Part shown: positions 1-13,859 of the stretch, in pieces
Numbering within the stretch: the first letter of the stretch is position 1
How the letters are laid out: every line of letters begins with the position of its first letter
Origin: Mangifera indica
Lineage: Eukaryota; Streptophyta; Magnoliopsida; Sapindales; Anacardiaceae
Assembly: GCF_011075055.1 (NCBI RefSeq)
Contig: NC_058154.1
Span: 3,100,001 to 3,164,000 of the forward strand
Direction of reading: 5' to 3'
DNA length: 64,000 bases
The notes under the pieces: model-generated
Databases searched by the model: none
Seen by the model: only the letters and a program-made list of their open reading frames with translations
What the model was told of the DNA's origin: nothing
Position numbers and translations under genes: made by a program

Positions 1-1015
1 GCTAACGAATGATGTATCTACATATCATCAAGTAGCATGGAAAATACTATTTCTGATATTTAACTAATTTAGACAGCGCCACCTTTTCCTTATCTGTCCC
101 CACCACCTGGAATATTCATCATCAATTGCGTGACAGGAGGTTCCACGACCTGGAATCTTATGGCATGAGAGATGTTTGGGTGTGATCGAGGGACAGTCTT
201 CTGATGGACACGATTCGTCCTGATACGATGAAAATGATCGGCCGCGGATTGAGGGAGAAAATTAAGGTAAAATTTTCAATTTTAAATATTTTTTTAAATA
301 ATAAATTTATTCTTAATTTTTATTTAAATTTTTAAAATTTAAGGATGGGAATTTGAAAAATAAATCAAACATGCGTGAAAATGTATCCTTTGGCCCTTGA
401 TTTAACTATAAATATTTTGAATCCTGTTAATATTAGTTATTTCCAAAAGTACCCCTGTGATCAAATGTTGCAGTGATATTAATTTTATAATATTTCATGC
501 ATTAATTTATATAGATATTGATAAAAATACTTTTGAATAACTAAATTCATCCAGCCTAGTATTTATTCAATGAAGAAACAAGAGGTGAATGATTATTGAA
601 AATTTAGGTTAAATTCAAATCAAAGTGTTAAGCTTTAAAAATGAGTGGTTTAAACTTAGTTTGAATATGATAAAATTATCAAAAATAAAAAAAGAGCCAC
701 AAAAAAAAAGAGAAAAACTATTAGATGACTTACTAAATTTGAGTCAATTTAACTTGAATTTGAACTAAAGTTATTTTAATTTGAATTTGAATTTAATTAA
801 TTCAAACAAAATATTAAACTAACTTAATTTGCTTCGAACCTTAATGGAATTATTTAATTGTTGAGCTTAAGCATAATTTCCAAGTAATTCGCCCCAAAAG
901 CCAAATCATTTAGGCAGATGATTCATTCATGTGGGTGGAGAATTGGTTAATAAAATTAATGTTTTTGACCTCTTTTTAGTACCTATGTATTCCTAGAAAT
1001 TGGATTATATTTAGG
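1..1015. other. Gene-free flank, AT-rich
   Basis: No supported gene. Bases 125-268 have higher GC content and an exon-like look, ending in AAG before GTAAAA, but the best frame has an internal TGA and matches no family I recognise. Bases 640-840 are rich in TTGAATTTGA-like words, also seen near 27430-27560, which suggests a worn dispersed repeat. Confidence 0.5.
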
Positions 1016-1560
1016 GATCACAACGGAAGGGATAGGGAGGGGATATCAATCCCTGTCCCTGTTTTCATCTTTGTAGGAGATATCAATCCTCGTCTTTGTT
1101 ACGGGGATGATAAAAATTATCTATCCTCTCTTTATGAAGAACAATTCTCTCTCTGTTCTTATACCCATCTTTGTTGGAAAAAATCTTCTCTTTATATCAT
1201 CTAAACATAATATAAATATATTAAATAATAAAATTAACTAACCTATTATTTTAAATGTCACAACTATCATATATTAACTACATTAATATGTACAATAAAA
1301 ATATAAATAAATTTGAAAAACATAAATTATCTAAAACTATAAAGATATGTTAATATTTAAAAAAAAGTTTATTAACATAAAGGGGCGAGGATAGGGGTGA
1401 GGGTGAGGTGGGGATTGGGTAGCTCGAGGAAGGGACACATGTATCATTATCCCCTATTACGAGAATATTTTTTGTCTCCGTATTCATCTCTATCCTCGTC
1501 TTTTTTTTTTCCTATCTTTATCAGAGAATTCTTTTCCTATTATGGCCAGAGATAGATTTG
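1016..1560 (+). repeat. Dispersed GGGGAT-rich repeat, copy 1
   Basis: The ends are rich in short GGGGAT/ATCCCC words around an AT-rich centre. The same sequence recurs in reverse orientation at about 15118-15655: shared blocks include GGAGATATCAAT near the start, GACACATGTAT near the end, and an AGAATTCTTTT-like end block. It is probably a non-autonomous DNA transposon, but the exact termini and a target duplication could not be fixed. No coding potential was seen. Confidence 0.6.
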
Positions 1561-2170
1561 GATTGAAATTACTATCTGTAACACCCGTAGGTATGCTAAA
1601 GGGCATATCTGTCTTTTATCTTTGTACATGTATAATTATTAGAAAATAATTAATACATATAAAATAGTTGACACAACCGTGTGGGGAGGCCACATGCCTG
1701 TGTGTGCTGCAAAAAGGGTAAACTTGTCTTTTCTTGTTTGTTGCTTATATCTGACTAAGTTTGGGTGATATGCATGCTCGTGCATCATCAACAGATTTGA
1801 ATTTGAGAGAAGGATGTGTTTTGCGATGACTTTGGAACATGGCTTTAATCATGCAATGACACACACGTCTGTGTATCACTCTTTGGAATGAAAATAAAAA
1901 CAATCGCAAATATGTTTGACTCATTTTTTCCCTAATATTCTTCAGCAAAATAAAGAGATTAAAGAAGCTTTTTTTAGTCTTGAAGTAGTGGATGCGTGGA
2001 GTAATCTTGGGAGGACCGATCAAGCCACTTGAAAAAGGATTAGGCATCATCAGAAGAAAGGTAATGTAATACCCTTAGGTACGTTTCAAGGGTATTTATG
2101 TCTTTTGACCCTATTTCGAGATATTTCCAGTTTTAAATATATATGTTCACATGCGTGTGTGTATGTGTTT

Positions 2171-2310
<140 letters not shown>

Positions 2311-2899
2311 ATAAAGAAATAAATATATATTGATAGAAATACAAAAAAAAGACAAAGAGATAAAAAGAAACAAAAAAAAAAAAAGAGATAAAGATTTATA
2401 TAAAGAGAAAAAGAAGACAAAACATGGAAACTTCAAGATTTTCCATCTTCTCTTGTAAAAACTCTAGCAGCCAGCCCTTACATGCTTGTTTTCTTCATTT
2501 TTAGAAGGAAAGTAGATGATTTGAAGAGTTTGAAAGAAGAGTAAGGAAAGAAAAGAAGAAGAAACACTTTTGGAGCTTGGTAACCAAACGATCTCTTTCT
2601 TTTTCCCTCTTCCTATGTTTATATATATTGAATGCATATTATATGAATATGTTAGTATGTTTTAGGGTTGATTTAAGGTGATTTTGGTGATAAAGGAAAC
2701 AAGACAACGAAGAGGAAGCCAACTTGCAAAGATTGGCTTAAAACAAGGTAAGGGGTATCATCCTTGATATGTTGTATGTTTTAGGCTTTTGGTTCCTTGG
2801 ATCTATGTTATAAATGATGATTTTGAAGTTGAGAAATGTTGTTTTGCCATTTGGGATGTCTATGTGTGTAATTTTGTTCATGGTAGAAAGTTGTATAAT

Positions 2900-3270
2900 A
2901 TTTACAGTTTTACCACTGACTTCGTCCCTCGTTTTGGCTGCCTTATCTGATGAATTATGAGTGCTATTATATCTTGTTGGAAAGAGCTTTGAATCCTCTT
3001 TCCAATTATATATAGCTTATATGAATTAGAGATCATTTGGACTGTTAAATATTATATGAACCAAAAGGACTGCTTTACCAAATAAACAGCGGAGAGTTTT
3101 TGCCACTGATTTCATTTCACGTTTTGACTGCCTTATCTAATGAATTATGAGTGCTATTATAGCTTGTGGGAAAGATCTTTGAATCCTTTTTTCAATGATA
3201 TATAGCTTATATGAATTAGACACCGTTTGGACTGTAAAATTGTATGAAACAGAAGGCTGCCCTGTCAAAT
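2900..3270 (+). repeat. Tandem duplication, 190-bp spacing
   Basis: Blocks starting near 2911 (ACCACTGACTTCGT) and 3101 (GCCACTGATTTCAT) repeat in order. Both contain GAATTATGAGTGCTATTAT and a TATATAGCTTATATGAATTA block. The spacing is 190 bp and the copies differ at scattered positions. It is internal to the nested LTR. Confidence 0.8.
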
Positions 3271-6200
3271 GAACAAGGCTGTGAAGTATTTCACAGTTTT
3301 GGAAAGGAAAAGAAAGAAAAGAAAGGAGAGAAAAAGAAAAGAAAGAAAAACAAGAAAAGGAATTTGGGGCTCAAGATTCAAGGGTCGTCCCAAGAATATG
3401 GTCTGGTGAATTATGAATAGATTTAGATAGAAGCAAAATTAGTAAGATATAAGACACGTATGCATGCTATGAACTATGAAGGGGCACTTTACACTACACT
3501 GCCCATAGTAGGGCACGTCCGCAATAGGACATATCCGTAGTAGGACATAGACCCCTAGTAGAGTCCGCTTGCAATAGAGCTCAATTCAGATTCAGAAATG
3601 GTGTAATGAAAGAAAGAAAGAGAGCTCAAGCTTAGAAAAGTGCCAAATCCCTATAGTTAGCTTCCAGAAAGTATCAAATAAACATCAGATGAGACAAAGT
3701 ATGACCCAAATAGTAAAGAATAAACTAGATTATCCCTTCGATTTCTTATAGGGGTTGTGAGTGAGGTTGAGTCCTGAGAGTGAGTTAGAATAGGAAAGAA
3801 GATAGTTTACTTAATTCTTTCTCCTTACTGAGTGTTCTTATCACTCACTTCCTTTTCTTTCCTGATTGCAGGTACAGGTGATCGAGGTAGCTGCGAGGCA
3901 AGGTCAGGTCAACGAAGATAGATCCGGTTGAAGCAGATTATCTCTGGTTTATATTACATGCCTACAGTGACATGCTCTTATCGACTTTTGACCTTTTTGA
4001 GATGATTGTACAGTTGTATATGATTACTCTTTATTTTCAGACGCTTTCAGATGAGTTTTCATACGAGTATATACATCTTTTGTTTGCTTCCAGATTTTCA
4101 GTTTTCTTGGAATACTTTCTAAACACTTATAGTGATACGTTTATTTTAAAGTATTTTAAAAGAAAAAAAAATAGACACTTCGGATATTAATTCGTAATAT
4201 TTTTCCTTCGGTGGGTAGTACTTCTAGGGAGGGGTCTTATAGGTAAGTAGTGTGATCCTCCACCTGAGATTTTATTTTGATGGTTTTGCAAATCCTAGTG
4301 TTTATTTTGTCTAAGTTAATGTGTAATTGTTAGATTACCATGACAGTTTGATTATGATTGTGTGTGTAATGAATGACATAAAGTAGTTGTGTTATATTAG
4401 GTGATTCAAGTGAATAAGGTGATATAAATGACATTATTATGTTAGGGTCTAGAAGTAATGATGTTTAGTAATTTAAATATGTTTGTTGATCATATTAGAA
4501 TCAGAGTTTTCATTGACAAGTGGTGCAACACGGATTTTTTGTGTAATAAATTCATAGGGTAGATTACTGTTATTTTAAAGGTTTGATTCATGCGGATTGT
4601 GTTGGAATTGTTGGATGAGTTAGAATAGTTTCATGATTGTCGATTCATGGATGTTGTGAGAAAATGATAGTAGTGCTAGTCGACTATTCTAGATACTTAA
4701 GGATAGGTTTTCAATGGTTGCAATCTATCATTACAAGCAAAATAGAAATCTGGGAATTTAGTGATGCACAGACATGTGTCACTTGACACACGATCGTGTG
4801 TGTTTGGGGAAAATTCTTCCTGTGTAGTCCAAGGCCATAGGGGTGTAAAATTTGGGTTGGATACACGCCTGTGTGGTATGAGACACACGGTCGTGTATCC
4901 TATCCTAATTGACATGCCCGTGTGCAATTCATGCAAGGTCATGTGATAGGAGTGAGAATACACTTGTGTACTTTTGGAAAATTTGAGAATAGGGACATGA
5001 AAGGTTAATAAGAAAAATAAGGAGTTCAAATATAAGAATGAGTTTATAAATGAGTAAATTACCCGTAAAAGGGATGAGTATGAGGAAAGTCAACGGACAG
5101 ACCCTAACGAAGGTTGTTGATGATGAGAATCATTATGGGTGTATCGAACTATATGAATGATAACATGTTTCTTGATCAGAGAGGTTTTAAGTAAAAATTG
5201 GGGAATGATGTACTTTACTAGTATGAACCACCGAACTGTGTGTAGAAAGGAAGTGAAAGCAAGGCTAATATTTATATATGATCTTGATATCCTTAGATAA
5301 TTATGCACTGACGACACACATCATAGCATTTGAGATGTATATGCGATGGTAGGAAAGGTTTGGGGTCTCACTACTCTTTGATATGATATCCTTAGCCCAA
5401 ATCGGATTGATATGTGTATGGCGTACACCTTATGAATGACATTCAAGATGTCACTTGCTTTTACTATACGTCTGAAATGTCAACATACATCATTTGACAC
5501 TACTCATCTAGATGACCCTGCCACTAGTAATGGGCGGTGAGAGTCAAGATAATCCATATGAACATCTGGAATGATAGAAAAACATCATTAAAACCTCAAA
5601 TTGAGAAATAAAGAACACATATAAATTATTGGATATGGATATGTGTATTACCTACTTATTGAGTGTGTCTCACTCATGTGTTTTGTTTGTGTGGTTTTAC
5701 AGTTAGAGTTTTAAGGTAGCAAGGGAGCCATCGAGTCAACTTATAGTGGAACATGAGGGCAAGGGTGATTCTGTCATTTTCATTATGATGGATGTTTTAT
5801 GTATTTTGAATTATTCATTTCTGTTTATGCATATTCAATTTGTAATTTGGACTTTTTTGGATTTATATAATTGAACTTTCATGTAAAATTAATACACTTT
5901 TGAGATTTGTGAGATTTTCTTTAATAAATTATATTTGATAGTAATTCTCTGCATGTAAAATTTTAGTTTGATACGTCTTTTCGAATATGGATATGTATTG
6001 AAAAATGGGTATTATACCATCTTTAATTATATTAAGTGGCCATATGGGTGTCCTATTAAAAGGACACGGTAATTGATATTAAAAAAAATATGTTCGAGTG
6101 GGATGATCTTTCATTATAAAGATGAAAAGATTATTTAATTAAAATAAATTAATAATACGTATAAATAAATTAATACATATAATTAATATATCTGGTTGAT

Positions 6201-6776
6201 AATAATAAACAATATTAATATTAATATATTTTTATATTTTTAATATATTAAATTAAAATAACAGTATAATAATAAAATATTACACTTTATATATATATAT
6301 ATATATATATAAATAAAATTAATTAATTGAAAGAGAAAGATGAAAGCAAGATCAAAATATATTCGATTGAGGAACGGAAAACAAAGATAGAGAGAAGTAT
6401 TTTTATCACTTTGTGTGTTATTGCATCAAATAAAGGAGAAATATACCATAATACAAAGGGAGGGGATGCCTTGTATAGACATCCTTCACCGCCTAAGGTA
6501 AGAAAAATTTTGTCTAATTGTACTTCATGCAATAAAGGCAGCCCTCCAAACATTAAGTGTATTGGTGTTTTAGTCTTTAACATGCACTTCATAAAATCAT
6601 TAAGCCACCAAAATATTTAATGCATTCGCACATCAAACTTGCTTACGTGATGGAAAATCCACTATATATATAACACTTCCTTTCAGAGTTTCACCACTTA
6701 CAAATAATTACATTAATTTTGTTAAGAAAAAACTCAATAAGATAAAAATAAAAGCAGAGGAACATAATTATTAAAT

Positions 6777-7613
6777 GGCTAAACGACTATTTCCCACCCA
6801 AGGTATGCTGCAATGTCAAGTTTTCACCTTTTAATTATGGAAACACCAAATACCCACCAATGACCGTTTAAAATTAACGGTGGTAAGGGTAAAATCATCA
6901 TTTTCTCTATAATATTATAAATAAACTAAAATCTAATATACTTTTGCCCCTCTAAACTTTAAAAACTAAAAATTTTCCCCAGCCTAAGTTTTAAAAAATC
7001 GCAGTTTCACCCTAGGGTTTTGTTTTGAAATCTCCGACAACATCTCCGGCTCCATTGCCGACGACCTCTCCCTCCCGAAGCATCCTCTCCTTCTGACGAT
7101 CTCTTTCCTCCCATTTGGATGTTCAATCGGCATCAGAGAAGCCGTGGAAGATGAAGAACTATGTCAGGGAAGACGAAACTTCGTCTTCCCAGTCGTCGTC
7201 ATCTGGGAAGACGAGACGACTCGTCATCCTCTTGGAAGACGAGTCATCTTCATCTGGGAAGACGATTTCTCTTCCCAAATGACGTCTCTCTACGCCGGAT
7301 GGGTTGGGGTGGAGTTGAGGGGGGCCGTCGGTGGAAGAGAAACCATTGGGAGGGGGAGACGGCCGGTGATGGCGCTGGAGAAAGTGAAAGGGTTTGGAAA
7401 CTAAACCCTAGGGGGGGAAATGCCATTTTTTCAAATTTAGCTTAGGGAAAAAATGTTAGTTTTTAAACTTTTAGGGGGGAAAATGAGATTAAATTTTCAG
7501 GAGTGAGTTTCATTAAATTTAACCGGCTATGGGTAGGTATTTGGTGTTTCCATAGTTAAAGGGTGGAAACTTGACATTGCAGCATACCTTGGGTGGGAAA
7601 TAGTCGTTTGGCC
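6777..7613. mobile_element. Mutator-like hairpin element 1 (837 bp)
   Basis: The terminal inverted repeats start GGCTAAACGACTATTTCCCA at the left, with a matching end (one C/T difference) at the right, and stay closely paired for about 80 bp. Weaker pairing continues to roughly 280 bp per arm. It is flanked by a perfect 9-bp duplication TTATTAAAT (6768-6776 and 7614-7622), the size expected of Mutator-superfamily insertion. The centre (about 7020-7400) is GC-rich with repeated GGGAAGACGA-type words. Two overlapping frames run through it, but they match no known protein, so I do not call a gene. It encodes no transposase and is non-autonomous. Confidence 0.85.
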
Positions 7614-7751
7614 TTATTAAATGCTCTGTAAAGTAAGGTTAGATGTGTTTAATTATCTTATTAAAAATCTTACTAGGAAAACTCAATGGGACAAAATTTA
7701 GTAAAGGGAAAAATAATACAGTTCACATTTTGTTCAATGTGTGACACACTT

Positions 7752-9095
7752 TGGTACGTGCTGTCGTTGACACCCAAATTAAATCCTAAATTCCTGTAAC
7801 AAAAATGTAGTAAAGGAAAGTAGGGATCGATCCCTCGAAGAGCTTTGATTAGTATGTCGTCACAAATAAATCGAAACAAATAAATAAAAAGGGGGTTTTG
7901 AACTGAATGCAAATTATAATGGAAAACAATAAATAAAAATTCAGAAAAGTAATCTAAAAGGAATAAATTGATTTAACAAACCTTGGTCTTCGGTCACATC
8001 CACCATTGGAACTACGATTGATCATCGAAACAAAATATCAAATTAATTAATTGAATATTCGTTGTGGTATTGAATTAACCTGTCATTCCTTACGATTAGT
8101 TAACCAAAAACATGTATTCCAATTAACCCTTATTGATTAATAATTCGGATACGATCTCGAATTTAATTAAACAATAGCATTACGAATTAGAAAGACCAAC
8201 GAAGCAAGACAACACAAACGTACGACGTTGCATTTAATCTAGTTGATTATTTTCCTAGGATTTAAAGTTTCTGACGCAGCAAACGATAAACCTAGTTGCC
8301 ACTTCGATTAGGTGGATTGAACAATTACGGATTTAGCACCTAAACTAGCAATAGATTATATTAATTGATAAACTAATTGCGCATATTAGAAATCAACCAA
8401 CACAATCATGGAAAATAATTCAGAAAGATAACCAATACTCAAATAATTAAAAGATGCATTAAAAAACGAAAATAAATCTCACAATCATTGTAGTTCCATG
8501 GTTTCAGATCCCTTCAACCAAGATAAATTACTCAGCCACTGTAGAACATGTTTTTCTCTCTAATTCTCTCAATACAATGGATGATCCTTCTCAAATAAAA
8601 ATAAGAGTTTATATATATTATCTTCCTACTAAAAATCTGGAAATTGAAATCAATCCTAATCTCCTAATCCAATCAAGCAAAGTGATCCATATCTTCCCAA
8701 AAAGAAAGGAAAAGATATGTATTTTTAATATAAATCCTTTTTCCAAAAATATCATTCCTTATTTAGCTCAATTAATCCTCTTTTCCAGCTGGTGATTATC
8801 CCTTTCCTTGGAAGCAAATCTTAATATTTTCTGGACTCTTGCAACAAATCTGGACGTTCAGATCTGCTTTCCGGATTCTGCTCTCATTTTTCACGTGCCC
8901 ACGCCTAGTCTGCATTACGAAATTTCCAGTTTAATATATCTGCTCCAGTTTTTCCTCTTTTTGGCCCTATTTATTCCAAAATTGCTCAAAGCTTCCTAAA
9001 AGCAAAAAGATAAGCAATTCCATTAGATTAAATCAAATTTCCACACAACACAAGGGAATTATAAATCAAAATAGTAACAATTATTGGCCTTATCA
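7752..9095 (-). mobile_element. Solo LTR (1344 bp) inside Copia C
   Basis: It starts TGGTACG and ends CCTTATCA, and is flanked by a perfect 5-bp duplication CACTT (7747-7751 and 9096-9100). On the minus strand it begins TGATAAGGCC and runs towards a GGGATCGATCCC-like block and a GGGTGTCAA block near its end, features common in plant LTRs. No internal coding region lies with it. The 72- and 63-codon frames at 8577-8999 show no domain and are treated as chance. Confidence 0.75.
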
Positions 9096-10119
9096 CACTT
9101 AAATAATTTGCTTCCTTTGATAAATGTTCCTTCTGATAAATGTATCCCCTAATTGTAGTGGATTAATTTAGTTGCTTGTTGAGTTGTTGTATACCGATGT
9201 TATACATTAACTTTTCAAATATTGATGTCAGTAATGTCTTTGTGAACAAATTTATAATCATTAGATCGTATTTGCTTAACATCAATCATTGGCTCTACTA
9301 GAACTCATGAATGTAAAAGAACTTCGGTGAAATATGTTTGGTTCTATCTTGTTTAATGTATCCTCCTCTAATTCGGGCAATACATGCTGCATTGTTTCAT
9401 ATAATATAGAAAGCGTGTTTGTTGTAGAAGGAAGATTGCATGTATTTCGAATATAATGGATAACAGACTATAACCATATACATTATTGGCCAGCTTTATG
9501 GAGAGTTAAAATCTCTAAATGATTTGAAAATGTTGCAACCAAAGTCTGTTTGATGGATTATCAGGATATTGTTGTGTCATTATAAGTAAAAACATATTAC
9601 ATTTGTGAATAAGCCTTATAGGGTTAAAAAAGATAACCAACATCTGTATATCCAACCAAACTAGAAGTTTTAGGGGATTTGATATAATAGAATAATTTCA
9701 AATCTTTAGTTCCACATAGGTAACAAAATATATGTTTGATTTTGTTTCAGTGGAGATAAGTTGGTTTAGAGCTAAATCGAGTCAATAAATTCACTATGAA
9801 GGACATATTCGGTTTAGTGCATTGGACCAAATATAATGAGCTCTAATGGCATTAAGAAATATTACTTCAATACCAAGTATCTTTTCATCTTCTTTCTTTA
9901 GAATGAAATGAGTCATTTTTTGAATCGAAAGACCAAACAACCATTGGGGCGCTTAAAAGATAAGTCTTATCCATATCAAAACATTTTAAAAAGTTTTAAA
10001 TATACTCTGATTGATGTATAAGTATTCCATTTGAATTATGCTCAATTTGCAGAGCGAGACAATATTTTGTTTTCCCTAGATCTTTCATTTCAAATTCCTT
10101 TTTTAGACATTCAATAATT

Positions 10120-10400
10120 TTTTAGAGCTTTTCAGGAGTTTCAATTAAATTCACGTTATCAACATAAACTGTTACAATGACAAATCTCGATTTTGACCTT
10201 TTGATAAAGACACATGGGCATATAGGGTTATTCATATAGTCATCTCTTTTCAAATATTCACTAAGGTGATTGTACCATATTCTTTTATATTGTTTTAATC
10301 TATATAATGATATTTGTAACTGGATTTAGTACATGTCTTTTGGATTAACCCTTTTTGATTTAGGTAATTTATATCCTTCAGGGTGTTTTATATAAATTTT
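10120..10400 (-). pseudogene. Reverse transcriptase fragment, Copia C
   Basis: The minus strand reads a Copia reverse transcriptase block: an HPEGYKLP-like motif, then LYRLKQ, WYNHL, an NPICPCVF block, and the catalytic YVDD motif as YVDN near 10153-10167. An in-frame stop falls between the first two blocks. The second catalytic aspartate is replaced by asparagine, so this copy is dead. It belongs to element C with the gag and integrase pieces to its right. Confidence 0.75.
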
Positions 10401-11992
10401 AGTATTTAAATTTTCGTACAAATAAACAGTAATTACGTCTATCATATGCATTTCTAGTATTTCAAAGACTGTTAAGCTAATTAAATATTTAAATGTGATT
10501 ATATCCATCACAATTATATATGTTTCATCAAAGTCTATACATGGCCTTTGGAAAAAACCTTGGGGCTATAAGTTTTGCTTTATATCTAGTAATCTCATTT
10601 TTTTCATTTCTTTTTCTCATAAATACCCATTTATATCTAATGAGTTGGACGTCTTTAGGTGTTGGTACTACAAACCTAAACACTTGACGTTCTGCAAGTG
10701 AAACTAATTCTACTCAAATTGTTTCTTCCCATTTACGTCAATCATGTCTTTGTCTGTACACAATTATAGTACATGGTTCAAAATAATTTCAGTAGTTACT
10801 ATAAATGAAAATACGTCATCTGTATTTTTATTTTCTTGTATTTCAATAGCTACTGCGAATATGAATTTACGGTTTCACATCTCTCATATCTAAACATAAT
10901 TTATAGAGGTTTATGTATTTTTATTTTCGTATATTTCAGGAGTTTGTTTCACTTCAGGGTTTTAGTTTCTTCAAAGACCGTAATCTTTTCTGGAGAAATA
11001 TCAACGAGTGTGGACTCTTCAATTATTTTAGGATCATCATATTGATATCTGTTTGATTCTTTGCCTTTTTTTTTAAGGTATAGTATCCTTCGATCTAACA
11101 GGTTTACCATGCTTCTAACATGCAATGGATTGATCAGTTACAACTCTAATAGACTATTTAGTATTCATTACAACTCTAATAGACTATTTAGTGTCCATTA
11201 TAACTCTAATGGATTGACAGTTGGTATGTGTGATCTTGTCATTTTTGTTGTATTCTAATGCATTTGATTGGCAATAATTTGTAAATGCACTATCTTGTTC
11301 ACTCTAATTTCTCTTTGGGATGTATGAGGATCTACATGAGACATGGTAGGCAAGTGTCAAGTAAGTTCATTCCTAACTTTAGGAAGAGTTTTCTTTTCCC
11401 CTAAAAGTGAGAATGATATCTCATCAAAGTAATAATCTGTAAATCGTTTCACATGTCAATGGTTCCAAAAACCTGATAATAGATGATAAATTATATCTAA
11501 TATAAGTTCTCAAACGACATTGGCACCCTATCTTTGTGTATTGAGAAGATGCAATAGAGACATATATAACACAATTAAATATTCTTAAATGAGATATATT
11601 AAGTTGGTAACCAATAACTAATTATAGAGGATAATATTAATGATAAGAAGAAGGTCGCAAGTGAATTAACAATGTAATATGTAATATAACATGTCCTCAC
11701 ATAGGATTTGATAATTGAGTTATTATTAATAAAGCACGCGCAATTTTCTGAAGTCGTTTGATAAGAGATTCAACTGATCTATTCTGAGTATGGACATGTG
11801 GGACTGGATATTCAACATCAATCCTTATAGATATGCAATAATCATCAAATGTCTTGGATATAAATTCATCAATATTATCTAGCCGTATTGACTCGATTAA
11901 ATAATTTGAGAAATGTGTATTTAATTTGTAATTTATGTTAACATTTTAGCAAAAATAACATTTCGAATTGACAATAAACAAATATGAGACCA

Positions 11993-12178
11993 TCAAGTAG
12001 ATACATCAATTAAGTTAATAAAATAGCGAAATGACCCATTTAGTGGATGAATGAGTCCACATATGTCTCTTTGAATCATTTGTAGAAATAATAGGGGTTC
12101 AACTCCAATTTTGGAAGGAGATGAGCTGATTACTAATTTGCGTTGTGAATAGGTGGTGCATAATTTTTCTTTGGGCAA
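11993..12178 (-). pseudogene. Integrase fragment, Copia C
   Basis: A 61-residue frame matches the zone between the Copia integrase zinc-binding region and catalytic core. It shows SSPSKIG, then IQRDICGLIHP, in which the DICG aspartate is the first catalytic residue, and RYFINLIDVST. It is open only over this short stretch, with stops on both sides. Confidence 0.7.
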
Positions 12179-12889
12179 TAAAATCTTGTGATTTTTTAGT
12201 GTATGTCCATGCCAAAGTATAAAAACTTTTAGATAAGAGAACTTTTGGTTTAGTATTGTGTAGGTTTCAATTGTCTTTATGATTGTATAATATACTCTTG
12301 ATGATAAAGTGAATAATTTTTCTAGTACGTGCCTTTTTCTGGAGGCATTATTAGTGATACATAGATATTTTGCATCATTTTTATTTATGGTTTCAATATG
12401 ATAACTATTATTTCTTATATCTTAAAAACTCAATAGATTTCTTCTGAATCTACTTGAATATAATGTATCATTGATGCTTAATTTGATCATATTTTTTAGT
12501 AAAATTGTGACTCTTTTAAAGCCTTCAATCAAATGTATTGATCTTGATATAGTATTTATTTTAGCCTCAATTGGTGATAAAGTTAAAAAAAATTTCTTTA
12601 AGTATTGTGTGTGTTGTTAAATTATCCACTAGATGCATATTTTTATCACCAATTTTTGAAGTTAACGCTTTAATTTTGGAGTTCATTTTCTTTCATTTTA
12701 AAATTTACATTACTCATTACAAAATTTAAAAAGAAGAAATATATAGTACTAATTACACAACATAATATAAATGGTTTCTTAATCTTGAAGGAATTTTGAA
12801 ATGTCAAAATTCTCTAGATCGATAGGATTTGGATTATCAACACAATTTGATTCGATCTTTTTGTTATTATTTTTTATAGATGCTTAGTA

Positions 12890-13725
12890 TAAATCCACCA
12901 AATGTCTAGGTGTATGATAGATATATGACCAATGACCTTTGGAACCACATCTATAACATTTAATTTCTTGATTTTGTGTTTTATTCTATATCATTTTTTC
13001 TCTATCTTATTTTACTTCATCTTTGGTCCATTTATGATGGTGAGATTTTCTATTATGCCACCTTTAGATCAAAACTTATTTTGTCTAGGACCTCTCCTGT
13101 GCCTATGATAACTACTACTAGTAGTTGCATTCATTTTAGGGAAAGACGCATTGCCAGTAAGACGTGTCTAATAGTTTCTTAATAACAATTCATTATTCTA
13201 CTTAGCCACAAGCAAACAAGATATTAATTTAGAATATTTTTTAAAATTTCTTTCCTGATGTTGCTATTGTAGGACAATATCTGATGGATGAATTGTGAAA
13301 AAAGTTTTCTCTAACATATTTTTTTTAGTTATTTTTTCTCACATAATTTCATTCGGGAAACTATTATGAACATTGTAGAGTTATATTCACTTATAGATTG
13401 AAAATCTAGTAAACGTAAATGAGTTCATTCATTTTGTGTCATTGGCAATGCCGTTGACTTTTGATGATCAAACATTTCTTTTAGGTTTCTCCATAACTAT
13501 AGTGGATTCATAATATCTACATATATACTCGTAATCCTTCATGGATGTGGTGATGAAGGAAAATAATAGCCTTGGATTTATTCTGTTAGGATGCTTTATT
13601 TTCTTCTTTTATTGTTTCTCTAAGGCTTATAAAGTCTAAATGGAAAACCTTGTCTAAGGTCATTCATTATAATTTTCTCCATCCAATTGAAGGGTAACAT
13701 GTTGAAGTTTTACGAGGTTTGTCAT
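12890..13725 (-). pseudogene. gag remnant with defective CCHC knuckle, Copia C
   Basis: An ATG at 13725 begins a gag-like N-terminus (MTNLVKLQHVTLQL) that runs into a stop after about 22 codons. Near 12913-12957 a zinc knuckle is recognisable as CYRCGSKGHW followed by a tyrosine where the last cysteine belongs, then a HLVDLY tail. The coding frame between is broken. The position at the right end of element C, next to the 5' LTR, fits gag. Confidence 0.65.
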
Positions 13726-13859
13726 TTTCATCAACTGTAGGTTGATAAAAGTAATAAAAATTAGTGATATGATGAAGAAAAATTATGTTAGAACTTCAAG
13801 TTCATATTTATCTCATATTCACAAAACTTCTGACTTGGTAATTAATATTTAGAATATTA

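Noticed and set aside
125..268. Exon-like stretch ending before a GTAAAA donor
   Set aside because: An internal TGA in the best frame, no family match and no partner exon in view.
7144..7445. Overlapping Trp/Arg-rich frames as possible genes
   Set aside because: They lie in the repetitive GC-rich centre of a Mutator-like hairpin and match no domain; kept only as a possible captured fragment.
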